Shown here one piece after another: positions 54,657 to 63,482 of a DNA stretch of 64,000 bases (position 1 is its first letter; every line of letters begins with the position of its first letter). The notes under the pieces were generated by a model, which searched no databases, was not told the DNA's origin, and worked only from the letters and a program-made list of their open reading frames with translations. The translations under genes were made by a program, and so were the position numbers. The stretch comes from Burkholderia cepacia (lineage in GTDB: Bacteria > Pseudomonadota > Gammaproteobacteria > Burkholderiales > Burkholderiaceae): assembly GCF_001718835.1 (NCBI RefSeq), contig NZ_CP013444.1, positions 2,666,001 through 2,730,000 on the forward strand, in the 5' to 3' direction.

Positions 54657-55709
54657 TCATTCTCCTTTCGTCGAAGGTGTGCCGGGCCGCCGAGCGCGGA
54701 ACCCCGCGCGTAGTCGGCGAACGGAAGGGTCAACACCGTGCGCCCATGCCCAGCGGGCGAGCATCACGGCAAGCAGGAACGCGCCCCACAGCGCGGTGGC
54801 AAGGTGCTGGCTCGCGCCGAGCAGGTTGAGCCCGGACGCGATCACCTGCAGGATCACCAGCGCGATCACGACCGGCACGACGCGGCCGAACCCGCCGAAC
54901 GGATCGACGCGCCCGAGGAAGCACGCGAGTACGGAAATCAGCAGGAACGCTTCGCCGTGCCCGACCCGCACCGAATTGAACCGCGACAGCATCACGATGC
55001 CCGCGACGCCGCACATCAGCCCGGACAGCATGTAGACGCGCGTGATCGCGCGCGCGGTCGCGATCCCCGCATAGCGCGTTGCGTCGACGTTCGAGCCGAT
55101 CATCCGCGTCACGAAGCCGAGCCGCGAATACGTCATCAGCACATGCAAGCCGAGCGCGCAGCCCGCGAAGATCCACAGCGGCACCGGCACGCCGAGCCAC
55201 AGGCCGTTGCCCATCGCGCGCACGAGCGGCGGGAATCCGGAGATGTCGCCGCCGCGCGTCAGGAATTCGCCGAGCCCGCGCAGAAAGATCATCGCCGACA
55301 GCGACACGAGAATCGGACTCGCGCCCGTATGCGCGATGACCGCGCCCATCAGCCAGCCGGCCGCCGCGCCTGTCGCGAGCGCGGCGAGCATGCCGAGCGC
55401 GATCGTGCCGACGCCGGCGTCCGCGCCGCCGTGCGACTGGATCACCCATGCCATCGCAAGCCCGGCGATGTTGGCCGTGAACGTCACCGCGAGGTTGAAG
55501 CCGCCGGAGATCAGCGGCATCAGCATCGCCAGCGTGAAGAGTCCCAGCTCGGGAAGCTGGAACGCGATCGACACGAACGTGCCGCCCTTCAGGAACTGGT
55601 CCGACGCGACGCTCATCGCGGCGACGACGAGCGCGAGAAAACCGAGCAGGCCGGCGACGTCCGCCGGAATCAGCGGCGCCGCAGCGGGCCGGGGAAAACG
55701 CATCCTCAT
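54657..55709 (-). CDS. Sugar ABC transporter permease, second of two
   Basis: A 350-residue RbsC-family permease with about nine membrane segments and the family's PLISGGFNLAVTFTANIAGL and GASPILVSLSAMIFLRG stretches. The last ~25 residues are basic and Arg-rich. Two ATGs (55709, 55703) are possible; the first overlaps the other permease's stop as ATGA. With the permease encoded upstream it probably makes a heterodimeric channel, unlike the usual single permease of this family. Confidence 0.87.
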   Translation of the reverse strand: MRMRFPRPAAAPLIPADVAGLLGFLALVVAAMSVASDQFLKGGTFVSIAFQLPELGLFTLAMLMPLISGGFNLAVTFTANIAGLAMAWVIQSHGGADAGVGTIALGMLAALATGAAAGWLMGAVIAHTGASPILVSLSAMIFLRGLGEFLTRGGDISGFPPLVRAMGNGLWLGVPVPLWIFAGCALGLHVLMTYSRLGFVTRMIGSNVDATRYAGIATARAITRVYMLSGLMCGVAGIVMLSRFNSVRVGHGEAFLLISVLACFLGRVDPFGGFGRVVPVVIALVILQVIASGLNLLGASQHLATALWGAFLLAVMLARWAWAHGVDPSVRRLRAGFRARRPGTPSTKGE

Positions 55710-56719
55710 GATTGCGCCCTCGCATTCGACGATGGAAAGCGCGAACCGATGAGTCGCGCGACACGATCGCTCGACAGCGTGATCGCGATCAGGATCACGG
55801 CGCCGACGATCATCTTGAACGCATACGGCGACACGCCGAGCAGGTTCAGGCCATTCGCGGCGATCGACACGAGCACGATCCCGAGGATCGCGCCGAGCAC
55901 CGTGCCGCGGCCGCCACCGAGTCGCGCGCCGCCGAGCACGACGGCGGCCAGCACGTCCAGTTCGCGGCCGTACAGCGCGTTGGGCACCACTTCCTGCACG
56001 TAGTGCGCCTGCATCAGGCCGGCGATGCCGGCCATCATCCCGAGCCAGCCGTATGCGACGTAGTGGATCGCGCCCAGATCGATGCCGACGCGCCGTGCGG
56101 CCTCCGCGTTGTCGCCGGCCGCGAAGAGCTGACGGCCGAGCGTCGTGCGTCGCAGCAGGAACCAGGTCGCGCCGACCGCGACGACCATCGCCGCGACCGG
56201 CAGCGCGAGATCGGCGGCGCCGCTCGGCGTGTCGACGTGCACCAGCGAAATCCGGTTCATCCACCAGTCCGGCAGGTCGTAGATCGACACGCCGCCCGTC
56301 GCGAACATCAGTCCGCCGAAGAACACGTTGAACGTCGCGATCGTCGCGACGATCGAAACGACGCGAAACCGATGGATGATCGTCGCGTTCACGGCGCCGA
56401 GCAGGAATCCGAAGCCGGCTGCCGCGGCGACGCCCAGCGCCCAGTTGCCGCCGCCGAGCCGCAGCATCGCGAGCGCGGTCAGATACTGCACCACCGACGC
56501 GCCGACCGCGAACGAAATGTCGATGCCGCCCGCCACCAGCACGACCAGCAGTCCGGCCGCGAAGATCAGGTTCACGGAGCTCTGGTTCAACAGGTCGAAC
56601 AGATTCGGCAACGTGAGGAACGTCGACGTCGACAGGCCGAGGCCGATCGCCATCGCCGCAATGACGACGAGCAGCAGCGCCTCGATCGAGCCGATTCCGA
56701 TTGTGTGCAGGTTACGCAT
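55706..56719 (-). CDS. Sugar ABC transporter permease, first of two
   Basis: A 337-residue RbsC-family permease with the conserved LLVVLVAGGIDISFAVGASV and VVLGGARLGGGRGTVLG motifs. Start ATG 56717-56719 overlaps the ATPase gene end by 8 bases; the upstream in-frame ATG gives no family sequence. Closely coupled to the second permease by ATGA. The two permeases share the fold but differ in sequence, so they are not a recent duplication. Confidence 0.89.
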   Translation of the reverse strand: MRNLHTIGIGSIEALLLVVIAAMAIGLGLSTSTFLTLPNLFDLLNQSSVNLIFAAGLLVVLVAGGIDISFAVGASVVQYLTALAMLRLGGGNWALGVAAAAGFGFLLGAVNATIIHRFRVVSIVATIATFNVFFGGLMFATGGVSIYDLPDWWMNRISLVHVDTPSGAADLALPVAAMVVAVGATWFLLRRTTLGRQLFAAGDNAEAARRVGIDLGAIHYVAYGWLGMMAGIAGLMQAHYVQEVVPNALYGRELDVLAAVVLGGARLGGGRGTVLGAILGIVLVSIAANGLNLLGVSPYAFKMIVGAVILIAITLSSDRVARLIGSRFPSSNARAQS

Positions 56720-58274
56720 GGACGTCTCGCTCGATCTGATCGATGGAAGTGCGGCCCGGCACATAGTCGGCAACGATGCGGCCGTCGCGCATGTGCAGGA
56801 CCCGGTCGGCGTTGAAATAGACTTCCGGAATCTCGTCCGAGATCAGGATGATTGCCATGCCGGCCGCGGCCAGCTCGCGAATGATCGCGAAGATGCCGGC
56901 CCGCGCGCCGACGTCGACGCCGACCGTCGGCGCATCGAGAATCAGCAGCTTCGGCCGCGTCGCGAGCCATTTGGCGAGCACGACGCGCTGCTGGTTGCCG
57001 CCGGACAGCGTCGACACAGCGTCGCCGGGCCGGCCGATCTTGATTGCGAGCCGGTCGATCCAGTCGAGAATCAGCGCATCGCGCCGGCGCGGCGAAATCA
57101 GCCGCGCGGCGCCGAGCAGTTCGTCGAGCACCGTGATCACCGTGTTGTCGCCGATCGATTGCTGCTGCACGAGGCCGAGTTGCAGCCGGTCTTCCGATAC
57201 GTACGCGATGCCCGCCCGAATCGCGTCGCGATTGGAGCGGCACGCGAGCCGCTTGCCGTCGAGCTCGATCGTGCCCGCGTGCGGCCGCGACATGCCGAAC
57301 AGCGACAGCGCGAGTTCGGTACGCCCCGCGCCGAGGCGGCCCGTGATGCCCAGAATCTCGCCGCGCCTCACGGTCAGCGACACGCCGTCGTATTCGCCGC
57401 GCCGCGACAGGCCGTCGACACGCAACACGATCGGCGCGGCCGACAGGTCCGTCGTGCGCACCGCGTAGTCGAACGTGCGCCCGGTCATCAGCTCGGCGAG
57501 CCGCGTCTGCGTCATGCCGGCGGTCGGAAACGTGCCGACGTAGCGGCCGTCGCGCATCACGGTCACGCGGCTGCACACGTCGAGCACCTCGGCGAGCCGA
57601 TGGCTGACGAACACGACCGCGATGCCGTCGGCCGACAGGCGCCGCACGATCGAAAGCAGCGCGTCGGTCTCCGCGTGGCTCAGCGACGCGGTCGGCTCGT
57701 CCATGAACACGAGCCGCGCATCGGCGACGAGCGCGCGTGCGATCGCCACCACCTGACGTTGCGCGATCGACAGCCGGCGCACCGGCAGCTCGAGGTCGAG
57801 CGGCACGCCGAGCCGCGCCAGAATCTGCCGCGCGGCCGCCCTCATCCGGCGGTAATCGACGAGCCGCGGCCGCGCGCCGAGGTTCTGCTCGAACGCGATG
57901 TTCTCGGCGACCGTCATCTCCGGAAACAGCGCGAGATCCTGCCAGATCACCTGAATGCCGAGTTCGCGCGCGCGCACCGGGTTCAGCTCCGCAACAGGCC
58001 GGCCGTCGAAGCGGATCGACGCGCCGGGCTCGGGCCGATACACGCCGTTGACGATCTTGATCAGCGTGCTCTTGCCGCAGCCGTTTTCGCCCGCGAGGCA
58101 CAGCACTTCGCCGCGCTGCACGTCGAAACGCACGTTCTGCAACGCCTGCACGCCGCCGAACACCTTCGACACGCGTTCGAGTTCGAGCAACGCCGGCGCG
58201 TCCACCGCATCCGCGGCCGGCGGCAACGCCGATCGCGCGAACGCGGCGCGACCGGGTGAATGGGCTGACATCAT
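56712..58274 (-). CDS. Sugar ABC transporter, tandem ATP-binding protein
   Basis: A 520-residue RbsA/MglA-type ATPase pair. First domain with Walker A GENGCGKST near 64-72 and VFMDEPTASL; second with degenerate Walker A GRLGAGRTE, LSGGNQQRVVLAKWL and ILDAPTVGVDVG, where Asp-Ala replaces the usual Asp-Glu of Walker B. Start at either of two adjacent ATGs (58274, 58271). It powers the two-permease channel. An N-terminal ~30-residue Ala/Pro-rich extension precedes the first domain. Confidence 0.9.
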   Translation of the reverse strand: MMSAHSPGRAAFARSALPPAADAVDAPALLELERVSKVFGGVQALQNVRFDVQRGEVLCLAGENGCGKSTLIKIVNGVYRPEPGASIRFDGRPVAELNPVRARELGIQVIWQDLALFPEMTVAENIAFEQNLGARPRLVDYRRMRAAARQILARLGVPLDLELPVRRLSIAQRQVVAIARALVADARLVFMDEPTASLSHAETDALLSIVRRLSADGIAVVFVSHRLAEVLDVCSRVTVMRDGRYVGTFPTAGMTQTRLAELMTGRTFDYAVRTTDLSAAPIVLRVDGLSRRGEYDGVSLTVRRGEILGITGRLGAGRTELALSLFGMSRPHAGTIELDGKRLACRSNRDAIRAGIAYVSEDRLQLGLVQQQSIGDNTVITVLDELLGAARLISPRRRDALILDWIDRLAIKIGRPGDAVSTLSGGNQQRVVLAKWLATRPKLLILDAPTVGVDVGARAGIFAIIRELAAAGMAIILISDEIPEVYFNADRVLHMRDGRIVADYVPGRTSIDQIERDVHA

Positions 58275-58306
58275 CGCAACGCTCCTGTGCGGCCGGTATC
58301 GACAGG

Positions 58307-59299
58307 TCAAAGCCCTTGCTTGGCGAGCGTGTCGACCGTCTTTTCGTTGAGCTCGACGAGCTGGTTGACGATCAGGTTGTGTCCTTCGGGATGCACGACG
58401 CCGAGCCCGGGAATCGTCGCGCCGTCCTTCACCGGCTGTCCCTTCGCGAGCATCGTGCCGAGCGTCACGAATACTTCGCCCGCCTGCTCGGGATTCCACA
58501 TGTAGCCGCCCGTCAGCACGCCTTCGTGCACGAGCCGGCGGCCCTGCCCCGGCGAGAACGGGCCGAGCACGACGACCTTGCCCTTCGCCTGCCGCTCCGC
58601 GACTGCGCGCGCGGCGCCGATCGGCCCCTGGCTGCCGAACGCGAGAATCGCCTTCAGGTTCGGATGCGCGCGCATCAGATCGAGCGCAGTCTTGCGCGAT
58701 GCGTCGACATCCTCGGCGACACCGTAGCGATCGCCGACGAGCTTCATGTCGGGCGCATTCGCCTTCAGGTACGCGATCGCCGCATCGGCCCACGCGTTGT
58801 GCAACGGCACGGTCAGCGAGCCGACGAACACCGCATAGTCGCCTTTGCCGCCCGCCGCGCTCGCGAGGCTTTTCGCATACGCTTGGCCGAAGCCCTTCGC
58901 GGATGCGAGCTCGAAATTCCAGTCGACGTTCTGCTGGTTCGGCGACTCGTGCGTGACGACCTTGATGCCGGCCGCGCGGGCGCGCTGCAGCACCGGCTCG
59001 AGCACCTTCGCGTCGTTCGGCACGACGCCGATCACGTCGACGCGCTGCGCGATCAGATCCTCGATCGCGCGAACCTGCAGCGCCGGATCGGCACTCGTCG
59101 GCCCGACCATGAACGCCTTCACGCCGAGCTGCTCTGCCCGTTTGCGGATGCCGGCGTCCATCGCGTTGAACCACGGAATGCCGCCGATCTTCACGACGAT
59201 TCCGATCACCGGCTTGTCCGGCGATGCCATCGCAACGCCCGTCGCGAGAACGAATGCGGTCAAGCCCGCGCACAGCGTGCGCACGAAGTTTCCTGACAT
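58307..59299 (-). CDS. Sugar ABC transporter periplasmic binding protein
   Basis: A 330-residue type I binding protein with signal peptide ending AMA|SPDKPVIGI. Characteristic pieces are VKIGGIPWFNAMDAGIRKRA, VVTHESPNQQNVDWNFELAS, ILAFGSQGPIGAARAV and GGYMWNPEQAGEVFV, close to autoinducer-2/rhamnose-type (LsrB, RhaS) binders. The ATG at 59297-59299 is preceded by GGAGG. First gene of the sugar operon behind the large inverted repeat. Confidence 0.9.
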   Translation of the reverse strand: MSGNFVRTLCAGLTAFVLATGVAMASPDKPVIGIVVKIGGIPWFNAMDAGIRKRAEQLGVKAFMVGPTSADPALQVRAIEDLIAQRVDVIGVVPNDAKVLEPVLQRARAAGIKVVTHESPNQQNVDWNFELASAKGFGQAYAKSLASAAGGKGDYAVFVGSLTVPLHNAWADAAIAYLKANAPDMKLVGDRYGVAEDVDASRKTALDLMRAHPNLKAILAFGSQGPIGAARAVAERQAKGKVVVLGPFSPGQGRRLVHEGVLTGGYMWNPEQAGEVFVTLGTMLAKGQPVKDGATIPGLGVVHPEGHNLIVNQLVELNEKTVDTLAKQGL

Positions 59300-59360
59300 G
59301 TCTCCTCCATCGGAAGGCGACCGTCGCGTCTCCATCGACGGGAGGCACGTCCGGCCAGTT

Positions 59361-59408
59361 GCTAAATCCATTCAGCAAACCGTTTCGCTTATGCTGAATG
59401 GATTTAGC
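59361..59408. promoter_or_regulatory. Large symmetric operator region of the LacI locus
   Basis: A 17-base sequence (GCTAAATCCATTCAGCA, 59361-59377) recurs as a perfect inverted copy at 59392-59408. The 14 bases between contain AAACCGTTTC, matching the AANCGNTT core of LacI-family operators. It lies 62 bases before the binding-protein gene and 99 before the lacI-type gene, suited to control both. Confidence 0.65.
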
Positions 59409-59506
59409 TCGGTTGAGAAGCACGGGAAAACCCGAATAGGGAGACGCAACGTAAAGCGAATACCGTCGGGTGACAGAAAAGAACGACGCCAGGGGAACCG
59501 ACGCAG

Positions 59507-60571
59507 ATGGCCCGCAACACCACCGGACGCAAGTCCACGATTTACGACATCGCAAAAGCGACCGGCTCGTCTACGTCGACCGTCAGCATGGTGCTGAACG
59601 GCACGTGGGCGCGCTACCGGATCAAGGAAGATACGGCGAACCGCATCCTCGCGTGCGCGCAGGCGCTCGGCTACAACGTGAACCTGAGCGCGCGCGGGCT
59701 ACGGCTGTCGCGCTCGGGGCTGGCGGGGATGATCATCCCGCACTATCGCAACCGCTTCTTCGCGGGACTGGCCGAAACGTTCGAGGACGAAGCGCGTCGC
59801 CGCGGCCTGTGTCCGATCGTCGTCGGCACGCAGCGCGATCCGGCCGTCGAACTGAGCGTCACGCAAACGTTGCTCGCGCAACGGGTCGAATGGCTGTTCG
59901 TCGCCGGCGTGCGCGACCCCGCACCGTTGAACGCGCTGTGCGACAAGGCCGGCGTGCCGTCGATCAATCTGGACCTGCCCGGCCCCGGTGCGCCGTCGAT
60001 CGTGTCGGACAACCGCGGCGGGGCTCGCGCGTTGACCGACCGACTGATCGACAAGATGCTCGCGCGCGGCGCGTCGCTAGCCGAGCTGATTCTGCTCGGC
60101 GGGATCGACGGCGAATACGCGACGGAGATGCGCATCGCCGGGTTTCGCGACGCATTCGACGCGCGGCGATTGAAGCCGCCGGCCGCGCACGCGATCGAAT
60201 GCTGCGGCTATAGCCCCGACGCGGCGCGACAGGCGCTCGCGAGACGTTATGCGACTCTCGGCCGGCTGCCGGCTGGCATGCTGATGAATTCGATCACGGC
60301 GTTCGAGGGGCTCGTGCGCTTCGCGTCGGGGTTGCCGTGGGACATCTGGCAGCGCACGGCCGTCGGCTGCTTCGACTGGGATCCGTTCGCCGCACGACTG
60401 CCGTTCGACGTGACGATGCTGCGTCAGGACGTGCAGAAAATGATCGCGGAAGCGTTCGCGCTGCTCGATGCGCCGGACACGACGCCGCATCCGACCATCA
60501 TGGTGCCGACGCGCTTCATGCGCACGCTCGACGACGATACGACCGCGCTCGACGAAACGCGCGGCGCATGA
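59507..60571 (+). CDS. LacI-family regulator of the sugar operon
   Basis: A 354-residue LacI/GalR regulator. HTH and hinge at about 10-65 (TIYDIAKATGSSTSTVSMVL, NVNLSARGLRLSRSG), ligand domain from about 70 with the type I binding fold (GMIIPHYRNRFFAGLAETFE). Divergent from the sugar ABC operon, so it is its likely repressor, responding to the imported sugar. Start at 59507 has an upstream GGGGAA purine run. Confidence 0.9.
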   Translation: MARNTTGRKSTIYDIAKATGSSTSTVSMVLNGTWARYRIKEDTANRILACAQALGYNVNLSARGLRLSRSGLAGMIIPHYRNRFFAGLAETFEDEARRRGLCPIVVGTQRDPAVELSVTQTLLAQRVEWLFVAGVRDPAPLNALCDKAGVPSINLDLPGPGAPSIVSDNRGGARALTDRLIDKMLARGASLAELILLGGIDGEYATEMRIAGFRDAFDARRLKPPAAHAIECCGYSPDAARQALARRYATLGRLPAGMLMNSITAFEGLVRFASGLPWDIWQRTAVGCFDWDPFAARLPFDVTMLRQDVQKMIAEAFALLDAPDTTPHPTIMVPTRFMRTLDDDTTALDETRGA

Positions 60572-60606
60572 CCGCCGCGTGCGATACGCCCGCCGTCGAA
60601 TGACAA

Positions 60607-60635
60607 AAGCCCGGCGGCATCGGCCGACCGGGCTT
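60607..60635. terminator. Bidirectional terminator between lacI-type and APC permease genes
   Basis: AAGCCCGG (60607-60614) pairs with CCGGGCTT (60628-60635); A-run on the left (60605-60608) and TTCGTT on the right. It ends both convergent transcripts. Confidence 0.65.
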
Positions 60636-60679
60636 CGTTGACGATACAGCGTCGTCCCGACGATCGAAACGTCAGCCGC

Positions 60680-62335
60680 TCACTTTACCCACGCAAAGTA
60701 ATACGACAACCAGATCGTCAACCCTGCCCCGACCAGCGCCGCATACGGCATCAGGTTGAGCCACATCGCGCGCTTCGGCACTTCGAGTTCCATGTCGCGC
60801 TGCATCTGCGCGGGGAACCGGCCGCGATCCTGCCAGTAGTGGCGGTAGAGAAACACCGGCACGATCAGCAGCATCGCGATCAGCCCGTTGCGCAGCGTGC
60901 CTTCGCCTTGCAGGTTCGCACCCGCGCCGACATAAACGAGGTTCGCGTAGCCGCAGATCGAGCCGGCGACGAGCAGCCAGGTCGGGCAGCGGAACGGGCG
61001 ATCCCAGTTGCCGCGGTCCATCCGGTGAATCCAGCCCGACTGAAGATTCAGGAATACGAACAGCATGTAGCAGACATTCGAGATCGACAGCACCGTCATG
61101 TAGTCCGACATCATCAGCAACACGAGGTTGAAGCCGAGATCGGTCCACATCGCGCGCGTGGGCGAGCCGTGCTCGTTCACGTGCGACAGGTACTTCGGCA
61201 GCCAGCCGTCGACCGATGCCTGGTACAGCGTGCGCGACGAGCCCATCATCGACGTCATCACGATCAGCAGGATCGACAGCATCAGCATCACGACGACCGC
61301 GTTCGCGACCCACGCGCCGCCGCCGACGATCTTCGCCATCGCGGCCGCGACGCCGGTGCCGTCGCCGATCGACGGATCGAGCATCGCCTGCGTGCCGAGC
61401 GCACCCTGGAACGCCATCGGCACGAGCGTCATCACGACGAGGCACAGTGCGCCCGACCAGAAGATCGCCTTGGCGGTATCGCGACGCGGGTCGCGGAATT
61501 CGCGCGTGTAGCAGACGGCCGTCTCGAAGCCGTACGACGCCCAACCGGCCATGAACATCGCGCCGAGCGCCATCGTGACGCCCTGCCCGTTCCACGCGCC
61601 GAACGTCGCGGTCGTGAGATTGCCGTGCGCGTCGTGACCGAGCGGCAGCAGCGGGAGCAGGTTCGACATCGGCACGTCGCCCGTGACGAACGGCACGATG
61701 CCGACGATCAACAGCGGCGTGAGCGACGCGATGCCGAGAATGCGCTGCGTGCGCGCCGCCTTCGATGCACCGCTGTGTTGAAGCTTGAACGTGATGAGAA
61801 GCAGGATCGTCGCGATGATGAACGTCGCATTGATCCGCAGGGACAGACCCGGCTTGATGAACCCGAGATCCGCAACCTTGAGCTGCCAGTGCAGCACCGC
61901 CGCGTCGGCGGGAAAGAGACTCGTGAGCGCATAGCTCGCCGCGAGGCCGCAGCCGAGCGCGAGCATCGGCGACCACGCGAGCCAGTTGCACCACACGGAA
62001 ACCGGGGCAATCAGCTTGCTGTAACGGACCCAGCCGATCGCGCCATATACGGACGCGCCGCCCGATTTATGGGGAAATAGCCCCGATATTTCCGCATAAG
62101 TCGCGCTTTGAACCAGCCCCATCGTGATCGCGGCGATCCAGATCGCCCACGCGGGCTGGCCGATCGTCGCGCATACGCCGCCGATCGTGAACAGCACGCC
62201 TGCCGGCACGCCGCTCGTTACCCAAAAAGCGTCTTTCCAAGTCAGGCCACGATGCAGCGTGTGGCCCGTCGAATCATGTGAGATGGTTGCCTCAACATCA
62301 CTGGTGCGATTCGCACGCAGTCCTGCCTGACTCAT
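60680..62335 (-). CDS. APC-family amino acid/amine permease
   Basis: A 551-residue permease with about twelve helices in APC arrangement (WKDAFWVTSGVPAGVLFTIG, GASVYGAIGWVRY, GWASYGFETAVCYTREF). A perfect AGGAGG precedes the ATG at 62333-62335; upstream in-frame codons are not used. It lies behind the betaine-binding protein gene (167 bases), so an amine such as glycine betaine, dimethylglycine, sarcosine or serine is possible; none can be proved. Large cytoplasmic ends. Confidence 0.85.
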   Translation of the reverse strand: MSQAGLRANRTSDVEATISHDSTGHTLHRGLTWKDAFWVTSGVPAGVLFTIGGVCATIGQPAWAIWIAAITMGLVQSATYAEISGLFPHKSGGASVYGAIGWVRYSKLIAPVSVWCNWLAWSPMLALGCGLAASYALTSLFPADAAVLHWQLKVADLGFIKPGLSLRINATFIIATILLLITFKLQHSGASKAARTQRILGIASLTPLLIVGIVPFVTGDVPMSNLLPLLPLGHDAHGNLTTATFGAWNGQGVTMALGAMFMAGWASYGFETAVCYTREFRDPRRDTAKAIFWSGALCLVVMTLVPMAFQGALGTQAMLDPSIGDGTGVAAAMAKIVGGGAWVANAVVVMLMLSILLIVMTSMMGSSRTLYQASVDGWLPKYLSHVNEHGSPTRAMWTDLGFNLVLLMMSDYMTVLSISNVCYMLFVFLNLQSGWIHRMDRGNWDRPFRCPTWLLVAGSICGYANLVYVGAGANLQGEGTLRNGLIAMLLIVPVFLYRHYWQDRGRFPAQMQRDMELEVPKRAMWLNLMPYAALVGAGLTIWLSYYFAWVK

Positions 62336-62502
62336 CCAATTCCTCCTGTGATGACTCCGCACAAGGGCGCTAGTGTAACAACTTACGCACTTTTCTGCAG
62401 AATCAGAAAAACAATTCCGGGATATGACGCCAGTCACACCGAATTTATTCGGAATCCTGCGCATCACTCCCGGAGGTCTTTTTTATGTTTTTTTGCGACG
62501 AA

Positions 62503-63366
62503 TTACTGCGCGCCTTCCGTCCACGAATTCACGCGGTCCGCATGCGCTGCAATCCATGCATCGGCAGCCGCTTCCGGCTTCGAGCCGTTCTGGATCGCGA
62601 GCATCACGCTGTCGATCTCGCCCGGCTTCCACTGGAATTTTTTCAGGAACGCGACGACCGGCTTGGCCTTGGTTTCGAGCCCCGGATTCACGACGCTGTC
62701 GACGTGCTCGGCGCCGCCGAACACCTTCTTCGGATCCTCGAGGAAGCGCAGCTTCCACTTCGCGAACATCCAGTGCGGCGCCCAACCGGTCACGATCACC
62801 GGCTTGTTCGCGCCGACCGAGCGCGACAGCTCGGCCGTCATCGCACTGCCCGAACTCGGCATCAGCGTATAGCTCAGGCCGTAGTTCTTGATCGCTTCGT
62901 CGGTCTTGCGCATCACGCCCGCGCCCGCATCGATGCCGACGATCCGGCCGCCGAAGCTGCCTTTTTCGGCATTCAGGTCGTCGATGCTCTTCGCCTTCAC
63001 GTAGTCGGGGACGATCAGGCCGATCTTCGCGTCGGGAAAGTTCGCGCCGAGATCGACGACCTTGGTCTTGTACTCCCCCCAGTACGAACCGTGCGTGACG
63101 GGCAGCCACGCGGACAGCGTCGCGTCGAGGTCACCGCGCGCCACGCCTTGCCACATGATCCCGGCCGCCACCGGTACGAGCTGGACCTGGTAACCGAGCT
63201 TCTTCTCGATCACGCGCGCCGCGACGTTCGACGTCGCCACGCTGTCGTCCCAGCCTTCGACGTAGCCGATCTTCAGCGTGGGCTTCGTATCGGCGAGCGC
63301 CGATGCGCTCAGTGCCACCATCGCCGACAGTGCGCCGGTCCACATCAGTTTTCCGAACAGCTTCAT
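62503..63366 (-). CDS. Glycine betaine-type substrate-binding protein
   Basis: A 287-residue binding protein of the OpuAC/ProX family with signal peptide ending ALA|DTKPTLK. Aromatic box candidates: YVEGWDDS, LSAWLPVTH and VTGWAPHWMFAKW. The AAGGAG site precedes the ATG at 63364-63366. Between gbcB and the APC permease, so it probably binds glycine betaine or dimethylglycine. As with the other two binding proteins in this window, no permease or ATPase accompanies it. Confidence 0.88.
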   Translation of the reverse strand: MKLFGKLMWTGALSAMVALSASALADTKPTLKIGYVEGWDDSVATSNVAARVIEKKLGYQVQLVPVAAGIMWQGVARGDLDATLSAWLPVTHGSYWGEYKTKVVDLGANFPDAKIGLIVPDYVKAKSIDDLNAEKGSFGGRIVGIDAGAGVMRKTDEAIKNYGLSYTLMPSSGSAMTAELSRSVGANKPVIVTGWAPHWMFAKWKLRFLEDPKKVFGGAEHVDSVVNPGLETKAKPVVAFLKKFQWKPGEIDSVMLAIQNGSKPEAAADAWIAAHADRVNSWTEGAQ

Positions 63367-63482
63367 GGTCGATCTCCTTTGAATCGGGCGCGAATGCCCC
63401 CATGCCTCTCTAGGTTCTTCAACCACAAATCCGCGGTATCGTTGTTTTCCGACGCGCGCTTGTCCAGTTGCGACGCCGGCGG

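Noticed and set aside
62439..62452. CCGAATTTATTCGG hairpin between binding protein and APC permease genes
   Set aside because: Only six base pairs with a two-base loop and no U-run; probably incidental.
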